This document shows, piece after piece, positions 52,012 through 60,121 of a stretch of DNA of 64,000 nucleotides. This stretch comes from Belnapia moabensis DSM 16746 (lineage in GTDB: Bacteria; Pseudomonadota; Alphaproteobacteria; Acetobacterales; Acetobacteraceae), in contig NZ_JQKB01000032.1 in NCBI RefSeq assembly GCF_000745835.1, positions 1 through 64,000 on the forward strand. The letters run 5' to 3'. The stretch's first letter is position 1, and each line of letters begins with the position of its first letter. The notes below the pieces were generated by a model. It did no database searches. It was not told where the DNA came from and was given only the letters and a program-made list of their open reading frames with translations. The position numbers and the translations under genes are program-made.

Positions 52012-53202
52012 GGTGGCGAGCGCCTGCTCCAAATCGGCGATGAGGTCGGCCGGCTCCTCCAGCCCGATATGCAGCCGCGCCATCGGCCCGCCGAACTCGC
52101 CTGTGCCGGCGCTGCGGGTGATGAAACCCGTGGTCGGGATGGCGAGGCTCTCGAAACCGCCCCAGCTCGCGCCGATGCCGAAGAGAGCGAGGCTGTCGAT
52201 AAGGCGCATCACATCCTCCATCGCGTAACGCGGCTGGAAGACGACGCCGAAGAGCGAGCAGGCGCCAGTGAAGTCGCGCCTCCAGATGGCATGCTGCGGA
52301 TGGCTCGGCAGGGCGGGGTGCATCACCTGCTTCACCTCCGGCCGGCCTTCCAGCCAGCGCGCGACCTCGAGGCCGCTCGCCTCTTGGCGCTTAAGCCGCA
52401 CGGCCATGGTGCGGACGCCACGCAGCGCCAGCCAGACATCGTCCGGCGAGGCGTACTGGCCGAGCAGCGAGGAGGTGCCACGCACCGCGCGCCAATCCGC
52501 CTCGTCATTGACCGTGACGCTGCCGAGCAGCACGTCGGAATGGCCGCCGACATACTTGGTCAGCGCCTGGATGGAGACATCGACGCCATGTTGGAAGGGC
52601 ATGAAGTGATGGATGCCCCAGGTGTTGTCCATCAGCACCTTCACCCCGCGCGCATGGGCGGCGCGGGCGATGGCCGGGATGTCCTGCACCTCGAAGGTGT
52701 GGCTGCCGGGGCTCTCGGTGTAGAAAACCTTGGTATTGGGGCGGATGAGCGCGGCGGCGGCGGCCTCGTCCACGGTCGGGTCGTAATAGGTCGTCTCGAT
52801 GCCCCAGCCCTTCAGCAGCCCGTCGCAGATGTTGCGTGCCGGGCCATAGGCGCTGTCCGGCATCAGGCAGTGGTCGCCGGCCTTCAGGTAGGCGAGCAGC
52901 GGCACCGCGACGGCGGCGAGGCCGGTGCCGACGACGAGGCAGCGCGTGCCGCCCTCGATCTCGGCGATGACATCCTCGAAGGCGTAATGCGTCGGGCCGC
53001 CCTGCGTCCCATAGGTCATGTACTGCTCGAAGCGGTGCTTCGCGCCCTCGCGCCGCGCCTCGCAATTGGGGAAGAGCACGGTGGAGCCGCGATGCACCGG
53101 CGGGTTCACGAAGCCATGCACATGAGTCCCCGCCCGGCCGGCATGGCTGAGGCGGGTGGCGAAGCCCTGCGTCTTCGTCGAGGGGATGGAATCGTCCGGC
53201 AT
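52000..53202 (-). CDS. metC: Cystathionine beta-lyase (PLP)
   Basis: 400 residues of the Cys/Met-metabolism PLP family: YGTQGGPTHYAFEDVIAEIE, SAYGPARNICDGLL, VLMDNTWGIHHFMPF and the Schiff-base lysine in QALTKYVGGHSD. The SWGGFESLAIP block near the end favours the beta-lyase MetC branch over gamma-synthase. It would split cystathionine into homocysteine, pyruvate and ammonia. ATG 53202 overlaps the upstream stop by 4 bp, so it ends an operon with SseA, AlaX and Nudix genes. Confidence 0.88.
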   Translation of the reverse strand: MPDDSIPSTKTQGFATRLSHAGRAGTHVHGFVNPPVHRGSTVLFPNCEARREGAKHRFEQYMTYGTQGGPTHYAFEDVIAEIEGGTRCLVVGTGLAAVAVPLLAYLKAGDHCLMPDSAYGPARNICDGLLKGWGIETTYYDPTVDEAAAAALIRPNTKVFYTESPGSHTFEVQDIPAIARAAHARGVKVLMDNTWGIHHFMPFQHGVDVSIQALTKYVGGHSDVLLGSVTVNDEADWRAVRGTSSLLGQYASPDDVWLALRGVRTMAVRLKRQEASGLEVARWLEGRPEVKQVMHPALPSHPQHAIWRRDFTGACSLFGVVFQPRYAMEDVMRLIDSLALFGIGASWGGFESLAIPTTGFITRSAGTGEFGGPMARLHIGLEEPADLIADLEQALATLPR

Positions 53203-54047
53203 CAGGCGTGCACCTTCGGGGTTTCGGGCCGCCCGGCCCATTCGGTCCAGGAGCCGTCATAGACGGCGGGCTCGGGGAAGCCGGCCTGCACCAGGCCCAG
53301 CGAGAGGATGCAGGCGGTGACGCCCGTGCCGCAGGAGGCGACGACCGGCCGCTCCATGGTGACGCCCGCGGCGGTGAAGCGCTCGCGCAGCGCCGCCGGG
53401 TCCAGCAGGGTCTGGTCGGGCCGCAGCAGGTCGGTGAAGGGGAGATTGGCGGCGCCCGGCATGTGGCCCGAGGGCAGGCCCGGCCGCGGCTCCGGCGCCG
53501 TGCCATCGAACCGGGCCTTGGCGCGGGCATCGAGGATCAGCGCCCCGCCGCCGCCTTGGCGGACGATGCGCTTGATGTCGCCGATTCCCCGTACCAGCTC
53601 GGCCTGGAAGTCGGCGACGAATTCCGCGGAGTCCCGGGGCGGCGGCGGGCCTCCCTCGGTCGGACGGCCCTCCTTCACCCATTTCGGCAGGCCGCCATCC
53701 AGCACGGCCGCCTGGTGATGGCCGAAGAGGCGCATCAGCCACCAGCCGCGCGCAGCGGAGGCAAGGCCCTTCTGGTCGTAGAAGACGAGGCGGGTGCTGT
53801 TGGAGACGCCGAGCAGCCCCATGAGCTTCTCGAAGCGCGCGGCGCTCGGGATCATGTGCGGCAGCGTCGCATCCGGGTCGGCGACGAGGTCGATGTCGAA
53901 GTAGTCGGCCCCCGGCACATGCGCCTCGGCGAATTTGGCCTTCCCGTCGAAGGGCTCGTTGGGCAGGTACTTGGTGGTGTCGAAGACCATCAGGTCTGGC
54001 TTGCCGAGTTCGGCCGCCAGCCATTCGGTCGAGACCAGATTCTCCAT
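53202..54047 (-). CDS. sseA: 3-mercaptopyruvate sulfurtransferase
   Basis: 281 residues, two rhodanese domains. The N-terminal inactive domain has FDIDLVADPDATLPHMIPS and RGWWLMRLFGH; the C-terminal active domain has ALILDARAKARFDG, GHMPGAANLPF and the active loop VASCGTGVTACIL. The CG(S/T)GVT loop is the mercaptopyruvate type; thiosulfate enzymes have CRxGxT. It moves sulfane sulfur to thiols or cyanide. Coupled by a 4-bp overlap to MetC, another thiol-pathway enzyme. Confidence 0.88.
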   Translation of the reverse strand: MENLVSTEWLAAELGKPDLMVFDTTKYLPNEPFDGKAKFAEAHVPGADYFDIDLVADPDATLPHMIPSAARFEKLMGLLGVSNSTRLVFYDQKGLASAARGWWLMRLFGHHQAAVLDGGLPKWVKEGRPTEGGPPPPRDSAEFVADFQAELVRGIGDIKRIVRQGGGGALILDARAKARFDGTAPEPRPGLPSGHMPGAANLPFTDLLRPDQTLLDPAALRERFTAAGVTMERPVVASCGTGVTACILSLGLVQAGFPEPAVYDGSWTEWAGRPETPKVHA

Positions 54048-54051
54048 GCGC

Positions 54052-54774
54052 CTACTCCCCCGCGAGTACGAGATAGACCCGCCTGTTCTGCTTGCCCTTG
54101 TTTTCGAGCTTCGTCACCTCGAGCCGGCCGATCTCGCCGGTGCGGCGGACATGCGTGCCGCCGCAGGGCTGCAGGTCGACCGGCGCCTCCTCCGGCCCGA
54201 TCCGCACCAGGCGGATGCGCCCGGCGCCGCGCGGCGGCTGCACCGAGAGGGTGCGGACGAGGGACGGATTGGCCTCCAGTTCCGCCTCGCTGATCCAGCT
54301 TTCGCCGACCGGGTGATCGGCGGCGACGAGCGCGTTCAGCGCCTCGGTCAGCGACTCCTTGGTGGGCGGCGCGGCGAGGTCGAAATCGAGGCGGGAGCGG
54401 TCGGCGCCGATCTGCCCGCCGGTGACGCCGGCGCCGGGGATCAGGCTGCACAGCAGATGGAGGGCGGTGTGCATCCGCATGTGCCGGTGGCGCGGGCCCC
54501 AGTCGAGCACCGCCGTGACGGCGGCGCCGACCGGCGGCAGCGCCGCGCCATCGACGGGGAGATGGAGGACGCTGTCCTCCGGCCCCTTCACCGCCTTGGT
54601 CACGGCCATCTCGCCGCCCTCCCAGCGGAGCCAGCCGGCGTCGCCGGGCTGGCCGCCGGCCTGGGCGTAGAAGGGGGTGCGGTCGAGCATCACTCCCTCC
54701 GGCCCCGAGGCAAGCACGGTGGCGGTCGCTTCGGTGAGATAGGCATCGTCGCGGTAGAGCAGTTCCGTCGGCAT
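54052..54774 (-). CDS. Alanyl-tRNA editing protein (AlaX-like)
   Basis: 240 residues, homologous to the AlaRS editing domain without the synthetase part. DRTPFYAQAGGQPGDAG, then the zinc ligands HTALH near residue 110 and QPCGGTHVRRTGEIG near 205, ending in the VYLVLAGE strand. It hydrolyses Ser-tRNA(Ala) or Gly-tRNA(Ala) in trans and prevents mistranslation. ATG 54774 overlaps the Nudix stop by 4 bp; an in-frame ATG 8 bp upstream would remove that overlap. SseA starts 5 bp after its stop. Confidence 0.88.
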   Translation of the reverse strand: MPTELLYRDDAYLTEATATVLASGPEGVMLDRTPFYAQAGGQPGDAGWLRWEGGEMAVTKAVKGPEDSVLHLPVDGAALPPVGAAVTAVLDWGPRHRHMRMHTALHLLCSLIPGAGVTGGQIGADRSRLDFDLAAPPTKESLTEALNALVAADHPVGESWISEAELEANPSLVRTLSVQPPRGAGRIRLVRIGPEEAPVDLQPCGGTHVRRTGEIGRLEVTKLENKGKQNRRVYLVLAGE

Positions 54775-55412
54775 CAAACCCATTCCTGACGCAGTCGGGC
54801 GCGGTGGTGGCGCAGCCACCAGAGGCAGAGCCCGGCCGTCGCATTCTCGATGCGGTTCATATCCAGCATGTCGAAGGCCTCCTCCGCAGGCAGGATCAGC
54901 ACGCGGATATCCTCGCCCTCATGCACCAGCCCATGTGTGCCGGCAGTGGCTGCCTCCGGCAGGGCGACGCGGGCGGCGTAGAGGAACATCGTCTCGTCGC
55001 AGCCACCCTGCATCAGCATGAAGCGGCCAATGCGCTCCATCCGGACGGGGCGGAGGCCGGTTTCCTCCTCCAGCTCACGGCGGGCGGCCGCCTCCGGGTC
55101 CTCGCCCTGCTCCAGCAGGCCGGCGGCGCATTCGGTCATGATGCCGGGGAAGCCGGCGGCCAGCGCCGGCAGGCGGAACTGCTCGATCAGCGCCACCGCA
55201 TCAGCCACCGGATCATAAGGCAGCACGGCGACGCCACGGCCGCGGCGCCACAACTCCCAGGTCAGCTCGGCCGAGCGAGCACCATCGAAGCGCCGATAGC
55301 TGAAGCGTACGCGCTGTACCGGGAAGCGGCCGTCCCAGACGACCTCATCCGCCAGCACATCGAGACCGGGATGCGCCGGGATGGGCGGCGCCTTGGGTGA
55401 TCTGGCTTTCAT
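54774..55412 (-). CDS. Nudix hydrolase (ADP-ribose/GDP-mannose pyrophosphatase-like)
   Basis: 212 residues. The Nudix box reads G-x5-E-x7-REL-x-EE-x-G: AGLLEQGEDPEAAARREL followed by EEETGL near residues 93-115. The upstream FSYRRFDGARSAELTWEL and PYDPVADAVALIEQFRLP match the NudF/NudK (ADP-ribose or GDP-mannose) branch. It hydrolyses nucleoside-diphosphate sugars. First gene of the four-gene Nudix-AlaX-SseA-MetC operon. Confidence 0.85.
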   Translation of the reverse strand: MKARSPKAPPIPAHPGLDVLADEVVWDGRFPVQRVRFSYRRFDGARSAELTWELWRRGRGVAVLPYDPVADAVALIEQFRLPALAAGFPGIMTECAAGLLEQGEDPEAAARRELEEETGLRPVRMERIGRFMLMQGGCDETMFLYAARVALPEAATAGTHGLVHEGEDIRVLILPAEEAFDMLDMNRIENATAGLCLWWLRHHRARLRQEWV

Positions 55413-55449
55413 GCGCCGGCGACCCTAGCCTTGGCGAGAAACGCCGTCC

Positions 55450-56373
55450 ATGGACACCCAGACCGAAACCCTCCCTGCCGAGACCGCCTCGGACCTCGCC
55501 GCACGGCGCCGGCGCGCCGTGCTCGGCGTGCTGGGCGCGGCCGCTGTCTTCTCGCTGGCCGCCGCGCTGGTGAAGGGCCTACGCGGCGAGCTGCCGCTGG
55601 CGCAGGTGGTGCTCTGCCGCAACCTCTTCGCCATTCCCGCCTTGCTGCCGCTGCTCTGGCAGGCGGGCGGGCTCGCCGCGCTCCGCACCCGCAACCCCGT
55701 GCTGCATGGGGTGCGGATGCTGACCGGCCTGGTCGGCATGGCAGGCGCCTTCTACGGCTACACGGTGCTGCCGCTGGCGACGGTGACGGCGCTCGGCTTC
55801 ACCATGCCGCTCTTCCTGACGCTGCTCTCCATCCCGCTGCTCGGCGAGCGGGTGGGGCCGCGGCGGGGGATCGCCGTGCTGGTCGGCTTCGGCGGCGTGC
55901 TGCTGATGGCGCTGCCGGGCGGCGGGGCAGGGCAGGGGCATCTGCTGGGGACGCTCGCCGTATTGGCGGGGGCGGTCTGCTGGGCGCTGTCGATGATCAC
56001 CATCCGCCGCATGGGGCATGCCGGCGAGAGCAATGCGACGATCGTGCTCTGGTTCGCCCTCGGCGCGACGCTCGTCTCCGGTGCCCTGGCGCTGCCGGTC
56101 TGGGTGGCGCCCACCCCGCTGCAATGGGCGATGCTGGTCGGAACCGGCCTGCTCTCGGCCATCGCCCAGGTAATGATGACGGAGGCCTACAGGCGGGGCG
56201 AGGCGACGCTGCTCGCCCCCTTCGAATACTCCGCCATCCTCTGGACGACGCTGATGGGCGTGCTGCTCTGGGGCGAACTGCCGGATGGCTGGGATGTCGC
56301 CGGCATCGCAGTGCTGGTCGGCAGCGGACTCTATATCTGGCGGCGGGAGGTGGCGCTCGGCCTCAGGCGGTGA
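55450..56373 (+). CDS. EamA/DMT superfamily transporter
   Basis: 307 residues, ten membrane helices in two EamA repeats: AAVFSLAAALVKGLRGELPL with LAQVVLCRNLFAIPALLPLL, and LAVLAGAVCWALSMITIRRM with LLSAIAQVMMTEAYRRGEAT. The second repeat's FEYSAILWTTLMGVLLWGEL is typical of RhaT/YdcZ-like exporters. Substrate unknown; many export amino acids or metabolites. 37 bp from the divergent Nudix gene. Confidence 0.85.
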   Translation: MDTQTETLPAETASDLAARRRRAVLGVLGAAAVFSLAAALVKGLRGELPLAQVVLCRNLFAIPALLPLLWQAGGLAALRTRNPVLHGVRMLTGLVGMAGAFYGYTVLPLATVTALGFTMPLFLTLLSIPLLGERVGPRRGIAVLVGFGGVLLMALPGGGAGQGHLLGTLAVLAGAVCWALSMITIRRMGHAGESNATIVLWFALGATLVSGALALPVWVAPTPLQWAMLVGTGLLSAIAQVMMTEAYRRGEATLLAPFEYSAILWTTLMGVLLWGELPDGWDVAGIAVLVGSGLYIWRREVALGLRR

Positions 56374-57538
56374 GCGCCGGCGCCGGTACCGGCTGGCGGC
56401 CCTCGGCGCGGCCGTGGCGGCGGTAATGCTCGCGGCCCGAAGGCAACTGCTCCGCCTTCACCGCGGCTTGCACGTCTGGGTACTTCTGCAGGTACCAGGC
56501 CTCGTCGAATGCGAATTCTTCCTCGGCCTCCTCCGCATCGGGCTCCGGCGGGGCGAGGCGGCCGGTCTCGGCGCGCAGGCGGAGAAGCTGGATCTGCAGC
56601 ATCATCACCGACTCCTGCGCGTGGTTGCGCGCGTCCTCGGCCTCGTTGCGGGCGGCGGTGAGGCTGGCATGGTCGGCTTCGAGCCGGTCCAGGGCCGCGA
56701 CGGCCGAATGCGCCTCGGCCTGGGCATTGTCACGGGCGGCGTTCGCCGCATCGCACGCGGCGCGGAGGCTGGCGGCCTCCGCCTCGGCGGCCTCGCGGGC
56801 CGCACGGTGCCCTTCAGCGAGCGCGGTGGCTTCGGCTGCGCGGGCCTCGGCGGCGGCTTCCGCCTGGCGGGCGGCATCGCGCTCGGCGCGGAGGTTGGCG
56901 GCTTCCGCCTCGGCGGCCTCGCGAGCCGCACGGTGCTGTTCGGCGAGCGCGGCGGCTTCGGCTGCGCGGGTTTCGGTTTCCTGCCGGGCCTTCAACAGGG
57001 CGTCACGCTCGGTGCGGACGCGGAGGGCGGCGGCACGCAACTCGTTGAAGCGGGACTCAGCGGTCTTGCGCGCCTCCTCCGCCGCCTGGCGGGCGGCGAG
57101 ATGCGCCTGCCATTCGGCGCGGAGGCTGGCGATTTCCTCCTCGGCGGCCTGGCGGGCGGCAAGGTGGTCGTCCCAGCCGGCGCGCATCCGGGCAACTTCG
57201 GCCGTCGCCGCCTGCGCCCGGGCCTCGGCCGGAGCAATACGGGCCTCCGCGGCTTCGCGGGCCGCGAGATGCTCGTCCCAGCCGGCGCGCATCGCCACAG
57301 CATCGGCGAGCGCCTGCCCGGCCGCGGCTTCAGCCGCCACGCGCGCGGCGGCATGGGCGTCCCATTCGGCGCGGAGCTTCGCCGCCTCGGCGACCGCCGC
57401 ATCGGCATGGCGCTGGAGGAGCACGCGCTCATACTCGGCGCGGCCGATCAGGGCCGAGAGCCGCTCGTATTCGGCGCGATAGTCGTCGCGCTCCGCCTCG
57501 ATCTGCCGCTTGGCCGGCCTCAGCACTCGTTCGAGCAT
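56363..57538 (-). CDS. Long coiled-coil protein with a C-terminal WYLxxYPDV domain
   Basis: 391 residues. About residues 5-340 are an Ala/Glu/Arg-rich coiled coil with repeating AAREAAEAEA and LRAEWDAHLAAR-like units; EAEAANLRAERDAA and RAAREAAEAEAASLRAA recur. The last 45 residues carry AWYLQKYPDVQAAVK, SGREHYRRHGRAEGRQP, a small domain seen at the ends of glycosyltransferases and surface-associated proteins. No signal or membrane helix. It overlaps the EamA gene by 11 bp at its end. Function unknown; a structural or polar scaffolding role is possible. ATG 57538 follows GATAGAGGCG. Confidence 0.7.
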   Translation of the reverse strand: MLERVLRPAKRQIEAERDDYRAEYERLSALIGRAEYERVLLQRHADAAVAEAAKLRAEWDAHAAARVAAEAAAGQALADAVAMRAGWDEHLAAREAAEARIAPAEARAQAATAEVARMRAGWDDHLAARQAAEEEIASLRAEWQAHLAARQAAEEARKTAESRFNELRAAALRVRTERDALLKARQETETRAAEAAALAEQHRAAREAAEAEAANLRAERDAARQAEAAAEARAAEATALAEGHRAAREAAEAEAASLRAACDAANAARDNAQAEAHSAVAALDRLEADHASLTAARNEAEDARNHAQESVMMLQIQLLRLRAETGRLAPPEPDAEEAEEEFAFDEAWYLQKYPDVQAAVKAEQLPSGREHYRRHGRAEGRQPVPAPALTA

Positions 57539-57552
57539 CGCCTCTATCCCGT

Positions 57553-57951
57553 TCAAGCGCCCGGGGAATGGATGCCGCGCGCCATCAGGCGGACGCTGGC
57601 GGCCATGGCCCGCAGTTGGGCCGCCAACCGGCCGAGGCCGCGGCGGCGGAGCGGATTCCAGCGCCCGCGGCGTTCGGCCAGGCGATGCTCCGCCGTGGCC
57701 TCGCATTGCCGCGCAGCGGCTTCCAGCCCGGCGAGGTAGCCCTGGGCGAAATCGCGGTCCTGCGCCTCGCTGGCCTGCCAGCCGCCCTGCAGCCAGCGCT
57801 CCAGGCTGGCGGCGAGCGGGGCGGGCAGGGGCGTGCCGGCCACCTCGGCCTCCGCCAGCGCCAAGGCGATGGACCGCAGCAGCGCCGCTTCCGCCGTGGA
57901 CACCGCCTCGGCCAGGTCTTGCTGCTCGCCCAAAGCCCGAAACCCCCTCAA
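57553..57951 (-). CDS. Hypothetical 132-residue protein paired with the coiled-coil gene
   Basis: Helical, Ala/Arg-rich: LAEAVSTAEAALLRSIALAL, APLAASLERWLQGGWQ, DFAQGYLAGLEAAARQCEA and a basic RRGRWNPLRRRGLGR end. No known motif, signal or membrane helix. It ends 14 bp before the coiled-coil gene and shares its direction, so the two may act together. Confidence 0.55.
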   Translation of the reverse strand: MRGFRALGEQQDLAEAVSTAEAALLRSIALALAEAEVAGTPLPAPLAASLERWLQGGWQASEAQDRDFAQGYLAGLEAAARQCEATAEHRLAERRGRWNPLRRRGLGRLAAQLRAMAASVRLMARGIHSPGA

Positions 57952-58051
57952 CCGCGAAGCGCCGCAGCCTACCGGAGCAAGCTTGCCGGAATGCTGACCG
58001 CGCGCCCTCTTCTAGCGCGGGGATTGCATTTGTCAGCGGGAAAACGCTGCC

Positions 58052-58477
58052 TCAGTTGGGCTCGAAGCGCTTGGCGAACCAGTAGCGGATGGCGCCCGGC
58101 GGCATGTCGAGCATCTGCCCGACCTCGGCATAGCCCTGCTTGCGGTAGAAGCCCGGCGCCTGGAAGGACCAGGTGTTGAGATGCACGCCGAGGCAGCCAT
58201 TCTCCCGCGCCAGATCCTCGGCGGCGGCGAGCAGGCGCGTGCCCCAATCATGCCCGCGCAGCGTCTCGGCGACCCAGAGCCAGTCGAGGTAGAGCCAGCC
58301 CCAGGCGATCTCGCATTTCGCCCCGCCCTGCACGGCGCCGGCCTCGTCGCGGGCCAGGATCCAGCGCTCCGCCCCGCGCAGGCGGCCATAGGCGGCACGG
58401 TTATGGGCGCCGAGGCCACGCCCCACCGCCTTGCGGTCGGCGAGCGCCGGGCGGGCGGAGACCTCGAGCGCCAGCAT
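58052..58477 (-). CDS. GNAT family N-acetyltransferase (second of a tandem)
   Basis: 141 residues with the GNAT fold: LDWLWVAETLRGHDWGTRLL (acetyl-CoA loop R-G-x-x-x-G) near residues 65-85, then RENGCLGVHLNTWSFQAPGF and YRKQGYAEVG. It resembles the upstream paralogue closely, including the FQAPGF-type motif. Substrate unknown. ATG 58477 overlaps the stop of the first GNAT by 3 bp. Confidence 0.85.
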   Translation of the reverse strand: MLALEVSARPALADRKAVGRGLGAHNRAAYGRLRGAERWILARDEAGAVQGGAKCEIAWGWLYLDWLWVAETLRGHDWGTRLLAAAEDLARENGCLGVHLNTWSFQAPGFYRKQGYAEVGQMLDMPPGAIRYWFAKRFEPN

Positions 58478-58902
58478 CACAGTGTCTTCTGGAACCAGAT
58501 ACGGGAATGGCCGGGCGGCATGCCGTCCAGCCGGCCGAATTCGGCATAGCCATGCCGGGTCCAGAAGCCCGGGGCCTGGAAGCTGAAGGTATCCGTATAG
58601 GCATGGGTACAGCCGCGGCTGCGGGCGATGGCTTCCGCCCGCTCCAGCAACTGTCCGCCGAGGCCCTGGCCGCGCTGCTCGGAGGCCATCCAGAGCCAGT
58701 CGATGAAAAGCCAATTCCAGTAAGTGAGACCGAGAAGCCCGCCGCGGACCTCGCCGGAGGGGTCGCGGGCGAGGACGGTCACCGGCTCCCGGTCATAGGG
58801 GCCGCCCATCTCCTGGTTGTAGGCATGGAGGCCGCGCTGGATGGCGGCGACGGCCTCCATCTCCGGATAGTCGTCCTCGCTGATCTCGATCTTTTCGCTC
58901 AT
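58477..58902 (-). CDS. GNAT family N-acetyltransferase (first of a tandem)
   Basis: 141 residues: FIDWLWMASEQRGQGLGGQL is the acetyl-CoA binding region, followed by RSRGCTHAYTDTFSFQAPGF and WTRHGYAEFGRLDG. Same length and same block order as its neighbour, so the two arose by duplication. The central tryptophan-rich YWNWLFIDWLWM is unusual. It overlaps the CopD-like gene by 4 bp. Confidence 0.85.
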   Translation of the reverse strand: MSEKIEISEDDYPEMEAVAAIQRGLHAYNQEMGGPYDREPVTVLARDPSGEVRGGLLGLTYWNWLFIDWLWMASEQRGQGLGGQLLERAEAIARSRGCTHAYTDTFSFQAPGFWTRHGYAEFGRLDGMPPGHSRIWFQKTL

Positions 58903-59360
58903 CCGCCGAAGCGCCCCCAGGCGGCGACGGCGACCGTCAGCAGGCCGAGTCCGAGATTCATGGTCACGAGCTGGCGGATGCGGTCGGCCTGCGTGGCGGC
59001 GCCGGCCGCGTCGCCCCGGGCGCGGGCGGCCCGGAATTCCCGCCAGGGCCCGGTAACGATGGTGAGGAAGACGCCGGCCATCAGCAGCGCCGTGAGGTGC
59101 ATGACATGGATGTGCCAGCCGGCGCCGCGGAAGCCGCCATACCAGCCGAAGAGCAGCAGGTAGCCGGTCAGCAGCAGGATCGGCATGGCATGCCAGACGA
59201 TGAGGAAGAAGCGCTTCAGCACCGCCTCATGCAGGGCGAGGCGCTGCGGCGGCTCCAGCACCCCGAGCGCCGGGCGGAGGACAAGGATGGCGAAGACCAT
59301 CCCGCCGACCCAGGCCACCGCGCCCAGGACGTGAAGGGCGTAGAACAGGCTACCGAGCAT
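58899..59360 (-). CDS. CopD family membrane protein
   Basis: 153 residues with four membrane helices: LFYALHVLGAVAWVGGMVFA (two conserved His nearby), RFFLIVWHAMPILLLTGYLL, HVMHLTALLMAGVFLTIVTG and LVTMNLGLGLLTVAVAAWG. The H...W-x-G-G pattern and later WH, HVMH are typical of CopD/DUF2269-like proteins, some of which handle copper or haem. It starts 3 bp after the ParA gene. No copper gene is nearby. Confidence 0.7.
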   Translation of the reverse strand: MLGSLFYALHVLGAVAWVGGMVFAILVLRPALGVLEPPQRLALHEAVLKRFFLIVWHAMPILLLTGYLLLFGWYGGFRGAGWHIHVMHLTALLMAGVFLTIVTGPWREFRAARARGDAAGAATQADRIRQLVTMNLGLGLLTVAVAAWGRFGG

Positions 59361-59363
59361 CGA

Positions 59364-60011
59364 TCATCCCTTGGAATTGGCCTTGGAGATTTCGGCGACG
59401 GCCGCGGCCAGCACCCTCAGCTCAGCCGCGGCCGGGCTCTTCGGCGCGGATTCCGTCACCGCGAGCCCGTCGAGGAAGGCGGCGGCGAATTCCACCCGGT
59501 TGCCGAGGCTGCCCTCCAGCACCGGCACGCCGCGCTCGGCCAGCGCCGCGCGGATGCTGTCCTTCAGACGCCCCTGGGCGGGCACGCGGTTCAGCACGGC
59601 GGTGACGCGGCGATGCGCCTCGACCGCCAGCTTCACGGTCGCCTCGCTGGCCCAGAAATCGGCCGGCGAGGGCTGCATCGGCATCAGGATGAGGTCGGAG
59701 GCGCGGATCACCTGCTTCGCCTCGGTCTCGGCATGGGGCGGGGTGTCGACGATGACGAAGTCCTGGTCCCGCCGCAGCCGGTCCAACGCGCCGGGGACAC
59801 GCCAGCCGGAGGGCGTGTCGAAGCTGAGCGGCCAAGCGCGAGCGCCCTGCTTCTGCCGCTCCTGGTGCCAGCGGAGCAGGGATCGCTGCGGGTCGGTATC
59901 TAGCAGGGCGACGCGATGGCCCTCGGCCGCCAGCGCCGCGGCCAGGTTGGCCGCGACGGTCGACTTCCCGGCACCCCCCTTCTGCTGCGCCACTGCCACC
60001 ACGAAGGCCAT
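59364..60011 (-). CDS. ParA family ATPase (orphan)
   Basis: 215 residues with the deviant Walker A QQKGGAGKSTVAANLAAALA at residue 9, LLDTDPQRSLLRWHQ (A') and FVIVDTPPHAETEA (Walker B), the ParA/MinD/Soj pattern. No ParB gene or parS-like repeat is adjacent; it heads an operon with CopD-like and two GNAT genes. It may position a protein complex rather than DNA, as orphan ParA proteins do for flagella or carboxysomes. That role is inference. Confidence 0.85.
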   Translation of the reverse strand: MAFVVAVAQQKGGAGKSTVAANLAAALAAEGHRVALLDTDPQRSLLRWHQERQKQGARAWPLSFDTPSGWRVPGALDRLRRDQDFVIVDTPPHAETEAKQVIRASDLILMPMQPSPADFWASEATVKLAVEAHRRVTAVLNRVPAQGRLKDSIRAALAERGVPVLEGSLGNRVEFAAAFLDGLAVTESAPKSPAAAELRVLAAAVAEISKANSKG

Positions 60012-60121
60012 CCTGCTGCTCCCTGCGCGAAAGCGGGCAACCTAGCCCGGATCGGCGCGGAGGCCAGCATCGCCATGCCGAAGCCGCCAGTTTAGCCTGA
60101 AGTCCTTGAGGGAGGATTGTC

